DNA of 64,000 nucleotides from Aromatoleum anaerobium (GTDB lineage: Bacteria > Pseudomonadota > Gammaproteobacteria > Burkholderiales > Rhodocyclaceae): NCBI RefSeq assembly GCF_012910705.2, contig NZ_WTVG02000039.1, forward strand, positions 62,001 to 126,000, written 5' to 3'. Below, one piece after another: positions 1-6,825 of this stretch (its first letter is position 1; each line of letters starts with the position of its first letter). Made by a program: the position numbers and the translations under genes. The notes below the pieces were generated by a model. That model saw nothing but the letters and a program-made list of their open reading frames with translations, was not told the DNA's origin and did not search any database.

Positions 1-144
1 TGTGGCGTGCGCTCATGGCGTCAGGTAGACGACCAGTTGATGAATCGCCCGCCGGGGCGATGGCGATGGCGACACGGCCGCACCTGCCGCCGGTGCCTTG
101 TTACGCGACGGCGAGGACATGTCCGGGTTTCATTATGATCCTTG

Positions 145-312
145 TCACAGCCCGAAATAAGGTCGAAGCCTGCCGCCCAGCCAGGTTCCCGGCAGCACCG
201 CGGCAAACCACAACCAGCCATGAAGACTGGTCGAGGCCGCACCCGCAGGGGCCGCCGCGAGGATTCCGGCGCCGATGGCGGCCGCAATCAAGCCACTTGC
301 AATTGTTCTCAT
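145..312 (-). CDS. small exported protein, unknown function
   Basis: A 55-residue protein that I do not recognise. The start at 312 is chosen because GGAGG lies about 8 bases upstream. The N-terminus is a typical signal peptide (MRTIAS, then an Ala/Gly/Leu/Ile core, ending near APAGAAS at about residue 28). The remaining 27 residues contain a short hydrophobic stretch (LHGWLWFAAVLPGTWLGG) and end in GRLRPYFGL. Upstream at 368-398 is one of the TGTAAGG-type promoter elements described below, which suggests it belongs to the same regulon as the Cys-repeat peptide and arsS. It may be periplasmic or inner-membrane attached. Confidence 0.6.
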   Translation of the reverse strand: MRTIASGLIAAAIGAGILAAAPAGAASTSLHGWLWFAAVLPGTWLGGRLRPYFGL

Positions 313-367
313 GATCAGATCCTCCAGTTCGATGTTCAGGGGGAGGGTGGCGAGCACACTCGTAGTG

Positions 368-398
368 ATTGGTCGCACGGCGCATGCTTCTCCTTACA
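368..398 (-). promoter_or_regulatory. ECF-type promoter element A
   Basis: On the minus strand TGTAAGG (398-392) is followed after 16 bases by CGACCAAT (375-368). The same pair with 15-base spacing occurs upstream of the Cys-repeat peptide. The element ends about 55 bases before the ATG at 312. It is interpreted as the -35 and -10 of an ECF sigma promoter because of the conserved pairing, fixed spacing and position; the sigma factor is not identified. Confidence 0.55.
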
Positions 399-508
399 GC
401 CGGGGTCAGCGTCGTGCCGTAAGTGCCGCAAATTTTAGACAGCCCGGCAGTGACGAAAGATCGCTGATCTCGCCGTCCGGTGGAGCAGGCTTTCCTCAGG
501 GCCTGTAG

Positions 509-656
509 TCAGCTCTGCTGCCCCCAGCGGTGTCCCTTGAACGCCGAGTCGAGCGGGGTATGGAAGAGATGGTTGGCGTAATTGCTGAGCGTCTTGACGG
601 CCATCGATCAGGGCGCGCCCGAGCCAGTTTTCCATGCGTCCCAGCATGAATCCCAT
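509..656 (-). pseudogene. possible short frameshifted ORF downstream of the anti-sigma gene
   Basis: From an ATG at 656 the frame reads MGFMLGRMENWLGRALID and then loses sense. Dropping one G just after that point gives AVKTLSNYANHLFHTPLDS followed by AFKGHRWGQQS and a stop at 509-511. The joined product would be about 48 residues. It would follow the anti-sigma gene by some 30 bases. I do not recognise the product, and the joined reading may be accidental. Nothing else is visible between 399 and 686. Confidence 0.25.
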
Positions 657-686
657 CACACGCTCCTCGGGCGGGTGTCGTGGGCT

Positions 687-878
687 TCAACCTTCGCTGT
701 CGGCGCCGCCTTCGCGCAAGCGCTGCGCGGCCTTGCGCAGGAAGCCCAGGTGCTTGCCGTAGTTGGTGCAGCCGATGCACATCATCCTGTGCATCTTCAG
801 CGCGAGGCGCTCGCGCAGCGTCAGCTCGCGCTCGTACCCTTCGGACATGAGGCGGGTCGCCTCCTTGCAGTTCATCAT
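687..878 (-). CDS. zinc-binding anti-sigma factor-like protein (zf-HC2 type)
   Basis: A 63-residue cytoplasmic protein with the zinc-anti-sigma signature HX3CX2C (HRMMCIGC, residues 30-37) and an N-terminal Cys in MMNCKEA. Such small proteins bind and hold an ECF sigma factor. The ATG at 878 overlaps the stop of the upstream sigma remnant as ATGA, and GGGAGGGG precedes it. This implies the pair was once a translationally coupled sigma/anti-sigma operon. Its cognate sigma is reduced here to a region-4 fragment. A second copy near 5.3 kb has lost the CX2C half, so this is the only copy that could still function. Confidence 0.7.
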   Translation of the reverse strand: MMNCKEATRLMSEGYERELTLRERLALKMHRMMCIGCTNYGKHLGFLRKAAQRLREGGADSEG

Positions 879-970
879 GCGATAGCCCCTCCCTGGAACC
901 AGCGGTTCTCCAGGCACTCGCGCAGTCCCATGCGTGCGCGGTGCAGGATCACCCAGCAGTTGCTGTTCGT
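875..970 (-). pseudogene. ECF sigma factor remnant (C-terminal end of region 4)
   Basis: Directly after the stop codon of the His-rich gene, and in the same frame, the sequence encodes TNSNCWVILHRARMGLRECL followed by ENRWFQGGAIA and a stop. This matches, residue for residue apart from a few changes, the last 31 residues of the sigma remnant at 5319-5536. It is the recognition-helix part of sigma region 4. Everything upstream (regions 2 and most of 4) is gone, replaced by the unrelated upstream gene. It cannot act as a sigma factor. Confidence 0.75.
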
Positions 971-1762
971 CTATGCCGCCTCCTCCAGGGCTGCGATCAG
1001 ATGCTTGACAGAGACGGGCAGATAGCCGGTGATCTCCAGCGAACGATCCTCGAAAATATCCTCGCCCCGGCGCTCGCGCAGATGCGCGGCGATCACCGCA
1101 TCGCGATGCCGGATCAGGCCCTCGACCCAGGGCCGGTAGAGCCGCAGCATCGCGCCCAGCCAGCGGTTCGCTGGCCACGAAGGCCACGCATGGTCGATCT
1201 CAAAGCGGTCGAGCATGCGGATCACGTCGTCGGCCGGATACCAGGTCTCGCCGGTAACCCAGCGGTTGGTCGCGAACAGGCCGATCGGCTCTCCCCATGC
1301 ATCCATCGAAATCGCGACGAGGTGGCTGATCGCATCGCCGCCCGCGGGCCAGGGCTCGCTCGCCTGCGGCCATGCCAGGGGCGCCACTCCCTCGGGCATG
1401 CCCCCGGCCCGCAGGAAGGTGTGGAAGTGCCCGTGCTCGATGTCGCCGCGGTGCGCGTGGTAATAGTACTGCGCGTGCGTGTCGGCATCGAACACGTCGT
1501 CGCGCGGGTAGTGCTCCATCTCGACGAAATCGCCCTGGTCGCGCAGCACCTCGCCGACCACGTTGAGGCCGACCTTGGTCAGCACCCGGCGGCATTCGAG
1601 CACTTCCTTCCCGGCATCGAGGAGTTCGCGCCGGGTGCGTGCGTCGAGATCCCGAAGCGCGGGGAGGAAGTCCGCCAGACCGGGCGGCTCCGGCCGGCCT
1701 GCAGCGGGCGCCCCGTCATGCGACGGAGCGGTCGGGACCCTTGCGGCCGTGCCCGTCGTCAT
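971..1762 (-). CDS. His-rich conserved protein of unknown function (DUF6969-like)
   Basis: A 263-residue protein without signal peptide or membrane segment. Residues about 94-114 hold a dense His cluster (THAQYYYHAHRGDIEHGHFH) that could bind a metal. I believe this matches a family catalogued as DUF6969, but the name is from memory. The ATG at 1762 overlaps the stop of the Cys-repeat peptide gene (ATGA), so the two are translationally coupled and probably work together. The C-terminus runs straight to a TAG followed in frame by a sigma remnant, marking a recombination point. A role as a modifying or metal-handling partner of the peptide is possible but is only an inference. Confidence 0.6.
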   Translation of the reverse strand: MTTGTAARVPTAPSHDGAPAAGRPEPPGLADFLPALRDLDARTRRELLDAGKEVLECRRVLTKVGLNVVGEVLRDQGDFVEMEHYPRDDVFDADTHAQYYYHAHRGDIEHGHFHTFLRAGGMPEGVAPLAWPQASEPWPAGGDAISHLVAISMDAWGEPIGLFATNRWVTGETWYPADDVIRMLDRFEIDHAWPSWPANRWLGAMLRLYRPWVEGLIRHRDAVIAAHLRERRGEDIFEDRSLEITGYLPVSVKHLIAALEEAA

Positions 1763-2055
1763 TTCTTTACGGCGCACGGATTCTTCGCAGCGCAGGGGTT
1801 CTTGGCGGCGCAGGGATTCTTCGCCAAGTGCGCCTTGAAGCGCTTCTGCTCGTCTCCCATGTAGGCCACCAGCGCCGCGAGCTCTTTCGATTTCCAGTCC
1901 AGCGCCTTGCCTGCCATCGGCGCGCGCGTCGCGCGGGCTCCGGCGGCACAAGGATTGGTCTGCGCAAACGCCGTCAGCGGAAGGCCGAGCGCAGCGCTCA
2001 CCAGGCCAGCGGAAACCATCGCGGTGACGGTGCGACACGTGTTGGCGTGATTCAT
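1759..2055 (-). CDS. exported peptide with C-terminal NPCAAK repeats
   Basis: A 98-residue protein. GGAGG precedes the ATG at 2055. The signal peptide (hydrophobic core AMVSAGLVSAALGLPLTAFA, cleavage after FAQ near residue 32) is followed by a short charged helix-like domain containing KSKELAALVAYMGDEQKRF. The tail is three tandem units: KNPCAA, KNPCAA, KNPCAVKK. Another NPCAAG sits just after the signal peptide, giving four spaced cysteines in the mature chain. This composition suggests metal binding or a modified peptide. It is the first gene of an operon with the His-rich protein and has promoter element B 73 bases upstream. Function unknown. Confidence 0.65.
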   Translation of the reverse strand: MNHANTCRTVTAMVSAGLVSAALGLPLTAFAQTNPCAAGARATRAPMAGKALDWKSKELAALVAYMGDEQKRFKAHLAKNPCAAKNPCAAKNPCAVKK

Positions 2056-2127
2056 GGAAACGTCCCTCCATCGTGAAGTGGATGTTTTGGCACGACAGAC
2101 CGTCCGCCGAGGCGGATGGTCATGCGC

Positions 2128-2157
2128 ATTGGTCGTGGGGTGTGCCGATTCCTTACA
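2128..2157 (-). promoter_or_regulatory. ECF-type promoter element B
   Basis: Minus strand: TGTAAGG (2157-2151), 15 bases, CGACCAAT (2135-2128), upstream of the Cys-repeat peptide gene. The -10 half is identical over eight bases to element A. Element C reads outward on the other strand 47 bases away. Confidence 0.6.
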
Positions 2158-2204
2158 GTAGAAGCGTTTCTTTTTGCAGTCCGCTCGTTTCCCGACTGCC
2201 CGCG

Positions 2205-2234
2205 CGTAAGGGCGCACGCAGTGAAACGACCAAC
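2205..2234 (+). promoter_or_regulatory. ECF-type promoter element C
   Basis: Plus strand: CGTAAGG (2205-2211), 15 bases, CGACCAAC (2227-2234). It is divergent from element B. No convincing gene follows directly; the next coding remnant on this strand is the SenB-like fragment at 2728. The original target gene may have decayed. Confidence 0.5.
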
Positions 2235-2727
2235 TCGAATAGGGGCGACTTCGGAAGGCGGTCACCGCGCCGATGCGCGGACAGCGCCTCACCTTCCTGC
2301 CCACGACGCACATGTCCTGAGGCGCTTGGCGCACCCTGATCGCGGTGGAAACCTTCGCCGAAGTTCGCGACAATCACGAGGCCGGACCGCCTGCGGTGGC
2401 CGCCCGACCCGCGCTTCTGCCTGACCGGAGACGACGACCTGCCGACCATTCCGGCTTCTCACCCCGCGCCCCGGGACACGACCCGGGCGATTGACCGGGC
2501 TTGTGCCCGAGACGACCCGATGACGAGTTTTCCGGAATTCTCTGCCGAATCGCTGCACGCCCGACGAGCAGATTTGCCCGGTCAGCCTCGACTTTTCGCG
2601 CTCGCAACGCCTGCCGCCGGATGTTCGGCGTCGCGTCACTGGTGCGATGCGCGCGGCTGATTGGCGGTGTTCGCCGCCCGTGCCTGAACCCGTGGCGCAA
2701 TCTCCGGCGCCAGCACGCGCCTCGCGT
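2235..2727. other. intergenic stretch without a recognisable gene
   Basis: About 490 bases with no convincing coding frame on either strand. It contains several short GC-rich partial palindromes around 2475-2515. Given promoter element C at its left edge and the truncated gene at its right edge, it is probably decayed coding sequence. Confidence 0.5.
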
Positions 2728-3150
2728 ATGCCGCAACTGGTGATCGTCAGCCCGGCGCTGCGCGACGCCAACAACGGCAACTGGCAGACGGCCCGGCGCT
2801 GGCAGCGGCACCTCGCCGGCGACTGCCGCGTGCGCATCGTCAAGGCCTTGCCCGATGCGCTCGCCGCCGGCGACGCCGCGATGCTCGCGCTGCATGCGCG
2901 GCGGTCGGCGGAATCGATCGCGGCCTGGGCCGGCGCGCAGCCGGGCAGGGGGCTCGCGGTGGTGCTCACCGGTACCGATCTCTATCGCGACATCATGACC
3001 GACGCTGCGGCGCGGCGCTCGCTGGAACTCGCGCAGGCGCTCGTCGTGCTGCAGGAATGCGCGCCGCAGGCGCTGCCGGAAGCGGTCGCGGCCGGGCGGC
3101 TACAGGTGCGCGATGCGAGGTGCTCGATGCCGACGAGATCGTCTGGGTGA
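2728..3150 (+). pseudogene. senB: truncated SenB-type glycosyltransferase (selenosugar synthase family)
   Basis: From the ATG at 2728 the frame encodes MPQLVIVSPALRDANNGNWQ and continues through GTDLYRDI to about LQECAPQALPEAVAAGRL. This is the N-terminal third of the TIGR04348 glycosyltransferase family, which includes SenB of selenoneine biosynthesis (UDP-GlcNAc plus selenophosphate to a selenosugar). Family members run to roughly 320 residues. Similarity stops near residue 120 and an unrelated tail leads to a stop at 3150. The donor-binding C-terminal domain is absent, so the product is almost certainly inactive. No senA or senC (selD) is visible nearby. Confidence 0.65.
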
Positions 3151-3285
3151 CCCAGGCCGGCGGTGCGCCGTGGCTGCGCGCCACGAGGACAGTGCGGCAG
3201 TGTCGGGAGAGGATCGCCGCCCGCTTTCTCCTTGCCGCCCCACGCACTGTCGAAGGGCGCAAAAGTTTTGCAGACGATCAGACGA

Positions 3286-3314
3286 TGTAAGGATCGCCCC
3301 GCTCGTCCGACTCC
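3286..3314 (+). promoter_or_regulatory. ECF-type promoter element D, upstream of arsS
   Basis: Plus strand: TGTAAGG (3286-3292), 15 bases, CGACTCC (3308-3314), ending 49 bases before the arsS ATG at 3364. It shares the -35 half and spacing with elements A, B and E. Confidence 0.55.
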
Positions 3315-3363
3315 GGCCATGTATAGGAAACAATCAAAAACAACCGTGCTCCAGGAGGCCCCG

Positions 3364-4104
3364 ATGCACCCGATTTTTCCGCTGCTCAGCGTCACCGATT
3401 TCCCGAAAATCCGCCGATCGCGGATCGAAACGCTGCAGGTGAATCTGGGATACCGCTGCAACCAGAGCTGTGTCCATTGCCACGTCAATGCCGGCCCGAA
3501 CCGCCGCGAGGAGATGTCGGCCGGGACGGTCGACGCCGTAATCGCCTTTCTCGACGCGAGTCCGATGGTCACGACGCTCGATCTGACCGGCGGGGCGCCG
3601 GAGCTTAATGCGAACTTTCGCCGTCTCGTGATGGCGGCGCAGGAGCGCAACGTGCGGGTGATCGACCGCTGCAACCTGACGATCCTGGAGGAGCCGGGCG
3701 ACGAAGATCTGGCGGCCTTTCTCGCGCGACAACAGGTCGAGGTCGTCGCCTCGCTGCCCTGCTACCTCGAAGACAACGTCGACCGGCAGCGCGGCAAGGG
3801 CGTCTTCGCTGCGAGCATCCGCGGCCTGCGCAAACTCAACGCGCTCGGTTACGGCATGCGCGGCAGCGAACTGGTGCTGAATCTCGTATACAACCCGCAG
3901 GGTCCGGTCCTGCCGCCGCCGCAAGAAGCGCTCGAGCGCGCCTACAAGGAACATCTCGGTGACGCGTTCGGGACTGCCGAGACGCTCGCGGGCCGTGCGA
4001 TCCGCGTCGCCGACCACTGCTATGGCTGCACGGCCGGGCAGGGGTCGAGCTGCGGCGGGGCGCTGGGCGAAGCGCACGCCGAAAGTCAGAGCTGCGCGGC
4101 ATGA
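3364..4104 (+). pseudogene. arsS: arsenosugar radical SAM protein ArsS with internal in-frame deletion
   Basis: The 246-residue frame starts at an ATG preceded by AGGAGG. It carries the radical SAM cluster motif CX3CX2C (C32, C36, C39 in YRCNQSCVHCH). It is colinear with the complete copy at 19463-20494 up to EHLGDAFG. It then jumps to the final AGRAIRVADHCYGCTAGQGS, missing about 97 residues. The missing part includes the two cysteines of MCRSLVSVDWQGYLYDCDF that should bind an auxiliary iron-sulfur cluster. The junction is near base 3970 and the frame is kept. The intact protein joins an adenosyl group to dimethylarsenite; this version is probably inactive. It forms a unit with arsM downstream. 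Confidence 0.75.
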
Positions 4105-4152
4105 GCGGCACCAGAACACCGTCCAGCGCATCTTTCCCCGGAGATTCAAGCC

Positions 4153-5199
4153 ATGCATGAAGTCGTCAAGGACTACTACGGAAACCAGCTGCAGAGCAGC
4201 GATGACCTGCGCACGACGGCCTGCTGCGATGCGAGCCGGATGCCGGCGTGGCTCAAGCCGCTGCTCGCGCGGGTGCACCCCGAGGTGCTGTCGCGCTATT
4301 ACGGCTGCGGTCTCGTCTGCCCGCCGCTACTGGACGGCTGTCGGCTGCTGGATCTGGGCAGCGGTTCTGGGCGCGACGTCTATGTGCTGTCGCAACTCGT
4401 CGGCGAGCACGGGCAGGTGGTCGGCGTCGACATGACCGAGGAGCAGTTGGACGTCGCCCGACGCCATCAGCAATACCACCGCGAAGCCTTCGGCTACGGT
4501 CGCGACAACGTGGCCTTCCACCTCGGTTACATCGAGCATCTGGACGAGCTCGGCCTGCCCGATGCGAGCTTCGACGCCGTGGTGTCGAACTGCGTGGTGA
4601 ACCTCTCGCCGGACAAGGACGCGGTGCTGCGCGAAGTCTTCCGCCTGCTCAAACCGGGCGGCGAGTTCTACTTCTCGGACATCTATGCCGACCGGCGCGT
4701 ACCGGCCGCGGTGCGCAACGACCCGCTGCTCTACGGTGAATGTCTCGGCGGCGCGCTGTACTGGGCGGACTTCCTGGCGCTTGCGCGGCGGCACGGCTTC
4801 GACGACCCGCGGCTCGTCGAGGACCGCCCGATCGAGATCACCGACCCGGCGCTCGCCGCACGCGCCGAGGGCATCGGCTTCCACTCGGCGACCTACCGCC
4901 TGTTCAAGCTCGATGGCCTCGAGCCGCAGTGCGAGGACTACGGGCAGGCGGTGATCTACCGCGGCAGCGTGCCGTCGATGGCGCAGCGCTTCCGCCTCGA
5001 CAAGCACCACGACATCGAGGCCGGCCGGGTCTTCCCGGTGTGCGGCAACACGTGGCGCATGCTGCACGACACGCGCTTTCGCGAGCATTTCGAGTTCATC
5101 GGCAACTTCGACCGCCACTTCGGCCTGTTCGAGGGCTGCGGGAGCCAGATGCCCTTCGACCGCAGCGCGCAGTCGGGCGGTTCGGCCGCCTGTTGCTGA
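4153..5199 (+). CDS. arsM: arsenite S-adenosylmethionine methyltransferase
   Basis: A 348-residue cytoplasmic enzyme that methylates trivalent arsenic using SAM. The Rossmann SAM motif is LLDLGSGSGRDVYVLS (residues about 65-80), with DMTEEQL following. Arsenic-binding cysteine candidates are C52/C56, C147 (SNCVVNLSPDKD) and C197 (YGECLGGALY). The 50-residue spacing of the last two equals that of the known catalytic pair in ArsM. A C-terminal domain ends in GSAACC. It lies 48 bases after the damaged arsS and would supply dimethylarsenite for arsenosugar synthesis. A short remnant of a second arsM follows the other arsS at 20.47 kb. Confidence 0.85.
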   Translation: MHEVVKDYYGNQLQSSDDLRTTACCDASRMPAWLKPLLARVHPEVLSRYYGCGLVCPPLLDGCRLLDLGSGSGRDVYVLSQLVGEHGQVVGVDMTEEQLDVARRHQQYHREAFGYGRDNVAFHLGYIEHLDELGLPDASFDAVVSNCVVNLSPDKDAVLREVFRLLKPGGEFYFSDIYADRRVPAAVRNDPLLYGECLGGALYWADFLALARRHGFDDPRLVEDRPIEITDPALAARAEGIGFHSATYRLFKLDGLEPQCEDYGQAVIYRGSVPSMAQRFRLDKHHDIEAGRVFPVCGNTWRMLHDTRFREHFEFIGNFDRHFGLFEGCGSQMPFDRSAQSGGSAACC

Positions 5200-5229
5200 G
5201 GAACGGGCGCCATGCTCAGGGTACGACAG

Positions 5230-5322
5230 GGTGTGCACCCGCAGGGCAATGCGTTCCCTGAACGTGAGCATGCGCTCGTACCCTTCGGACATGAGGCGGG
5301 TCGCCTCCCTGCAGTTCGTCAT
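5230..5322 (-). pseudogene. truncated anti-sigma factor remnant
   Basis: From the ATG at 5322 (ATGA overlap with the sigma remnant stop) the frame encodes MTNCREATRLMSEGYERMLT and FRERIALRVH. This matches the first 30 residues of the protein at 687-878. It then runs into unrelated sequence next to the end of arsM, losing the HX3CX2C zinc site. It is not a working anti-sigma factor. Confidence 0.7.
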
Positions 5323-5536
5323 GCGACGGACTCCCCCTGGAACCAGCCATTCTCCAGGCATTCGCGCAGCCCCATGCGGGCGCGGTGGAGAATCACCCAG
5401 CAGTTGCTGGTGGAAATATCGAGCTGCTGGCAGATTTCGCCGGTGTCGAGCTCGAGGAACTCACGCATCATATAAACGCGGGCGATCCGCTCCGGCAGCT
5501 TGTCGAGACAGGCGTCGAAGACTGCCCGCCGGTGTA
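5319..5536 (-). pseudogene. ECF sigma factor remnant (region 4 only)
   Basis: The frame encodes FDACLDKLPERIARVYMMRE through a helix-turn-helix (EICQQLDISTSNCWVILHRA) to ENGWFQGESVA and a stop at 5319. This is a complete ECF sigma region 4. Region 2, needed for core RNA polymerase and -10 binding, is missing. At about 5530 the sequence switches to the start of an HD-GYP gene in another frame, the shared bases at the joint being GGCGGGCAG. The coupled anti-sigma remnant follows. A second, shorter region-4 remnant is at 875-970. Confidence 0.7.
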
Positions 5537-5680
5537 AGGGTCGCGCGCCTCCACCATCCAGGCCATCACCAGCAGACTGCCGAGCAGTTCGGGGTGATGG
5601 TCGTCCGGGGCGCGGGGCGGGGCAACGCCGAGCAGTTTTCCGAGGGTGTCGCGGATGTGCATTCTGGTCTTCTCCCACAT
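5525..5680 (-). pseudogene. HD-GYP domain protein, N-terminal remnant
   Basis: From ATG 5680 (or 5662) the frame gives a short leader, then HHPELLGSLLVMAWMVEARD and PYTGGQ. This is the characteristic beginning of an HD-GYP cyclic-di-GMP phosphodiesterase domain (normally EARDPYTGGHLWRV). The frame then falls out of register into the sigma remnant and stops at 5468. The metal-binding HD and GYP motifs are absent, so it has no catalytic function. Element E lies immediately upstream. Confidence 0.6.
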
Positions 5681-5682
5681 TG

Positions 5683-5713
5683 AGTCGACGCGCGGAACGG
5701 TGTGGACCTTACA
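5683..5713 (-). promoter_or_regulatory. ECF-type promoter element E
   Basis: Minus strand: TGTAAGG (5713-5707), 16 bases, CGTCGACT (5690-5683), directly before the ATG at 5680 of the HD-GYP/sigma chimera. The -10 half CGTC is the usual ECF sigma type. If it was the sigma operon's own promoter, this would be autoregulation. Confidence 0.5.
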
Positions 5714-5762
5714 GCCGCCGCGAATGTCCAGCCCGTGCGCTTCAGCGCGTCGACCCGCTGCA

Positions 5763-6620
5763 CTACTGCCGCGTGATCACCACTTCGAGGTATTCGCTCG
5801 GAACCACCAGCGAGTCCGGTCCGGCCGTATTGCGGGATTCGAGCAGTTGCAGCAGATCGGCGTGAAGCCGCGCCTGCCCCGCGTCATCCAGCGCCTCGAA
5901 GGCCTTGTGTGTGGGGCCGTAGTAGGTGCGGAAGACCTCGATCCAGTGGGCTGCGGAGCGGTAGCGGAAGTTGAACGACCGGCGCGCGCAGCGGATGTCG
6001 GTGGCGTGGCGGCCGAACAACTCGACGAGGTACGGTTCATCGCCCCACCGCAGCGGCGAGCGGACGCCGGCCGGAGGCGGAACGTGGGCGCCGATGACGC
6101 GGAACAGTTCGCCGATGAATCCGGCCGGAGTCCAGGCAGCAAGGCCGATGCGCCCGCCGGGGCGAACCACGCGCAGCAATTCGCCGGCACTGCGGTCGTG
6201 GTCGGGGGTAAACATCACGCCGAACGTTGACAGCGCGACGTCGAAGCTGCCGTCGGCAAAGGGCAGCGCTTCGGCGTCGGCGACGCGGAAGTCCACCGCC
6301 AGGCCATCGGCGCGTGCACGCCCGGCGGCCTGGTCGAGGAGGTGCGGCACGTAATCGATCGCGGTCACTTCGGCGAAGCGCCGTGCCGCGGCCAGCGTTG
6401 CATTGCCGTTGCCGGCGGCCACATCGATCACGCGTTCGCCCGCGCGCAGGTCGACGGCTTCGGCCAGCAATTCGCCGACGATCTGCAGGCGCGTGCCGAT
6501 GAATCCGTAATCTCCGCTTGCCCAGGTCGCTTGCTGGCGCAGCTTGATCGCTTCGAGGTCGGGTGGCGGCGGAACCGCAATGGACTGGCTGGAGGGGCAC
6601 AGGGCGGTGGGTGCGTTCAT
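5763..6620 (-). CDS. class I SAM-dependent methyltransferase
   Basis: A 285-residue protein of the UbiE/Methyltransf_11 type. Motif I is VIDVAAGNGNATLAAARRFA (residues about 65-84), followed by AIDYVPHLLDQAA, AEALPFADGSFDVALSTFGV and LLRVVRPGGRIGLAAWTP. AGGAG lies upstream of the ATG at 6620. The substrate cannot be read from sequence. It is divergent from an AraC-family regulator at 6826, which is the obvious candidate for its control. Confidence 0.75.
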   Translation of the reverse strand: MNAPTALCPSSQSIAVPPPPDLEAIKLRQQATWASGDYGFIGTRLQIVGELLAEAVDLRAGERVIDVAAGNGNATLAAARRFAEVTAIDYVPHLLDQAAGRARADGLAVDFRVADAEALPFADGSFDVALSTFGVMFTPDHDRSAGELLRVVRPGGRIGLAAWTPAGFIGELFRVIGAHVPPPAGVRSPLRWGDEPYLVELFGRHATDIRCARRSFNFRYRSAAHWIEVFRTYYGPTHKAFEALDDAGQARLHADLLQLLESRNTAGPDSLVVPSEYLEVVITRQ

Positions 6621-6825
6621 GATGGTCTCCTGTCGATGGGGAAAACCGGTCCTCTGCGGGCCCGGGTCGGCGCGGCGAACTCACCTTCCGACGCAGTCAT
6701 TCTTTCGCCGCGCCGCGTTTGATGCTTCACTGAGAGTCGGGCAAATTTGCTCGTGCGTCCGCAGTTGACCGCCTGTCGCTCCGATGGTACTGCGCAGCCC
6801 GGGCATTGCCGGCCGGAACAACGCC

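Noticed and set aside
1762-1830. Tandem AAGAATCC..GCC units as a possible CRISPR or satellite repeat
   Set aside because: They are the 18-base coding repeats for KNPCAA at the end of the exported peptide, without spacers.
3057-3290. A short plus-strand frame (EVLDADEIVWVTQAGG) overlapping the end of the SenB fragment
   Set aside because: Could be part of another decayed gene, but it has no start signal of its own and I could not recognise it.
5533-5539. Another TGTAAGG on the plus strand
   Set aside because: No CGAC-type half follows at 15-16 bases and it lies inside the TACACC codons of the HD-GYP fragment; chance match.
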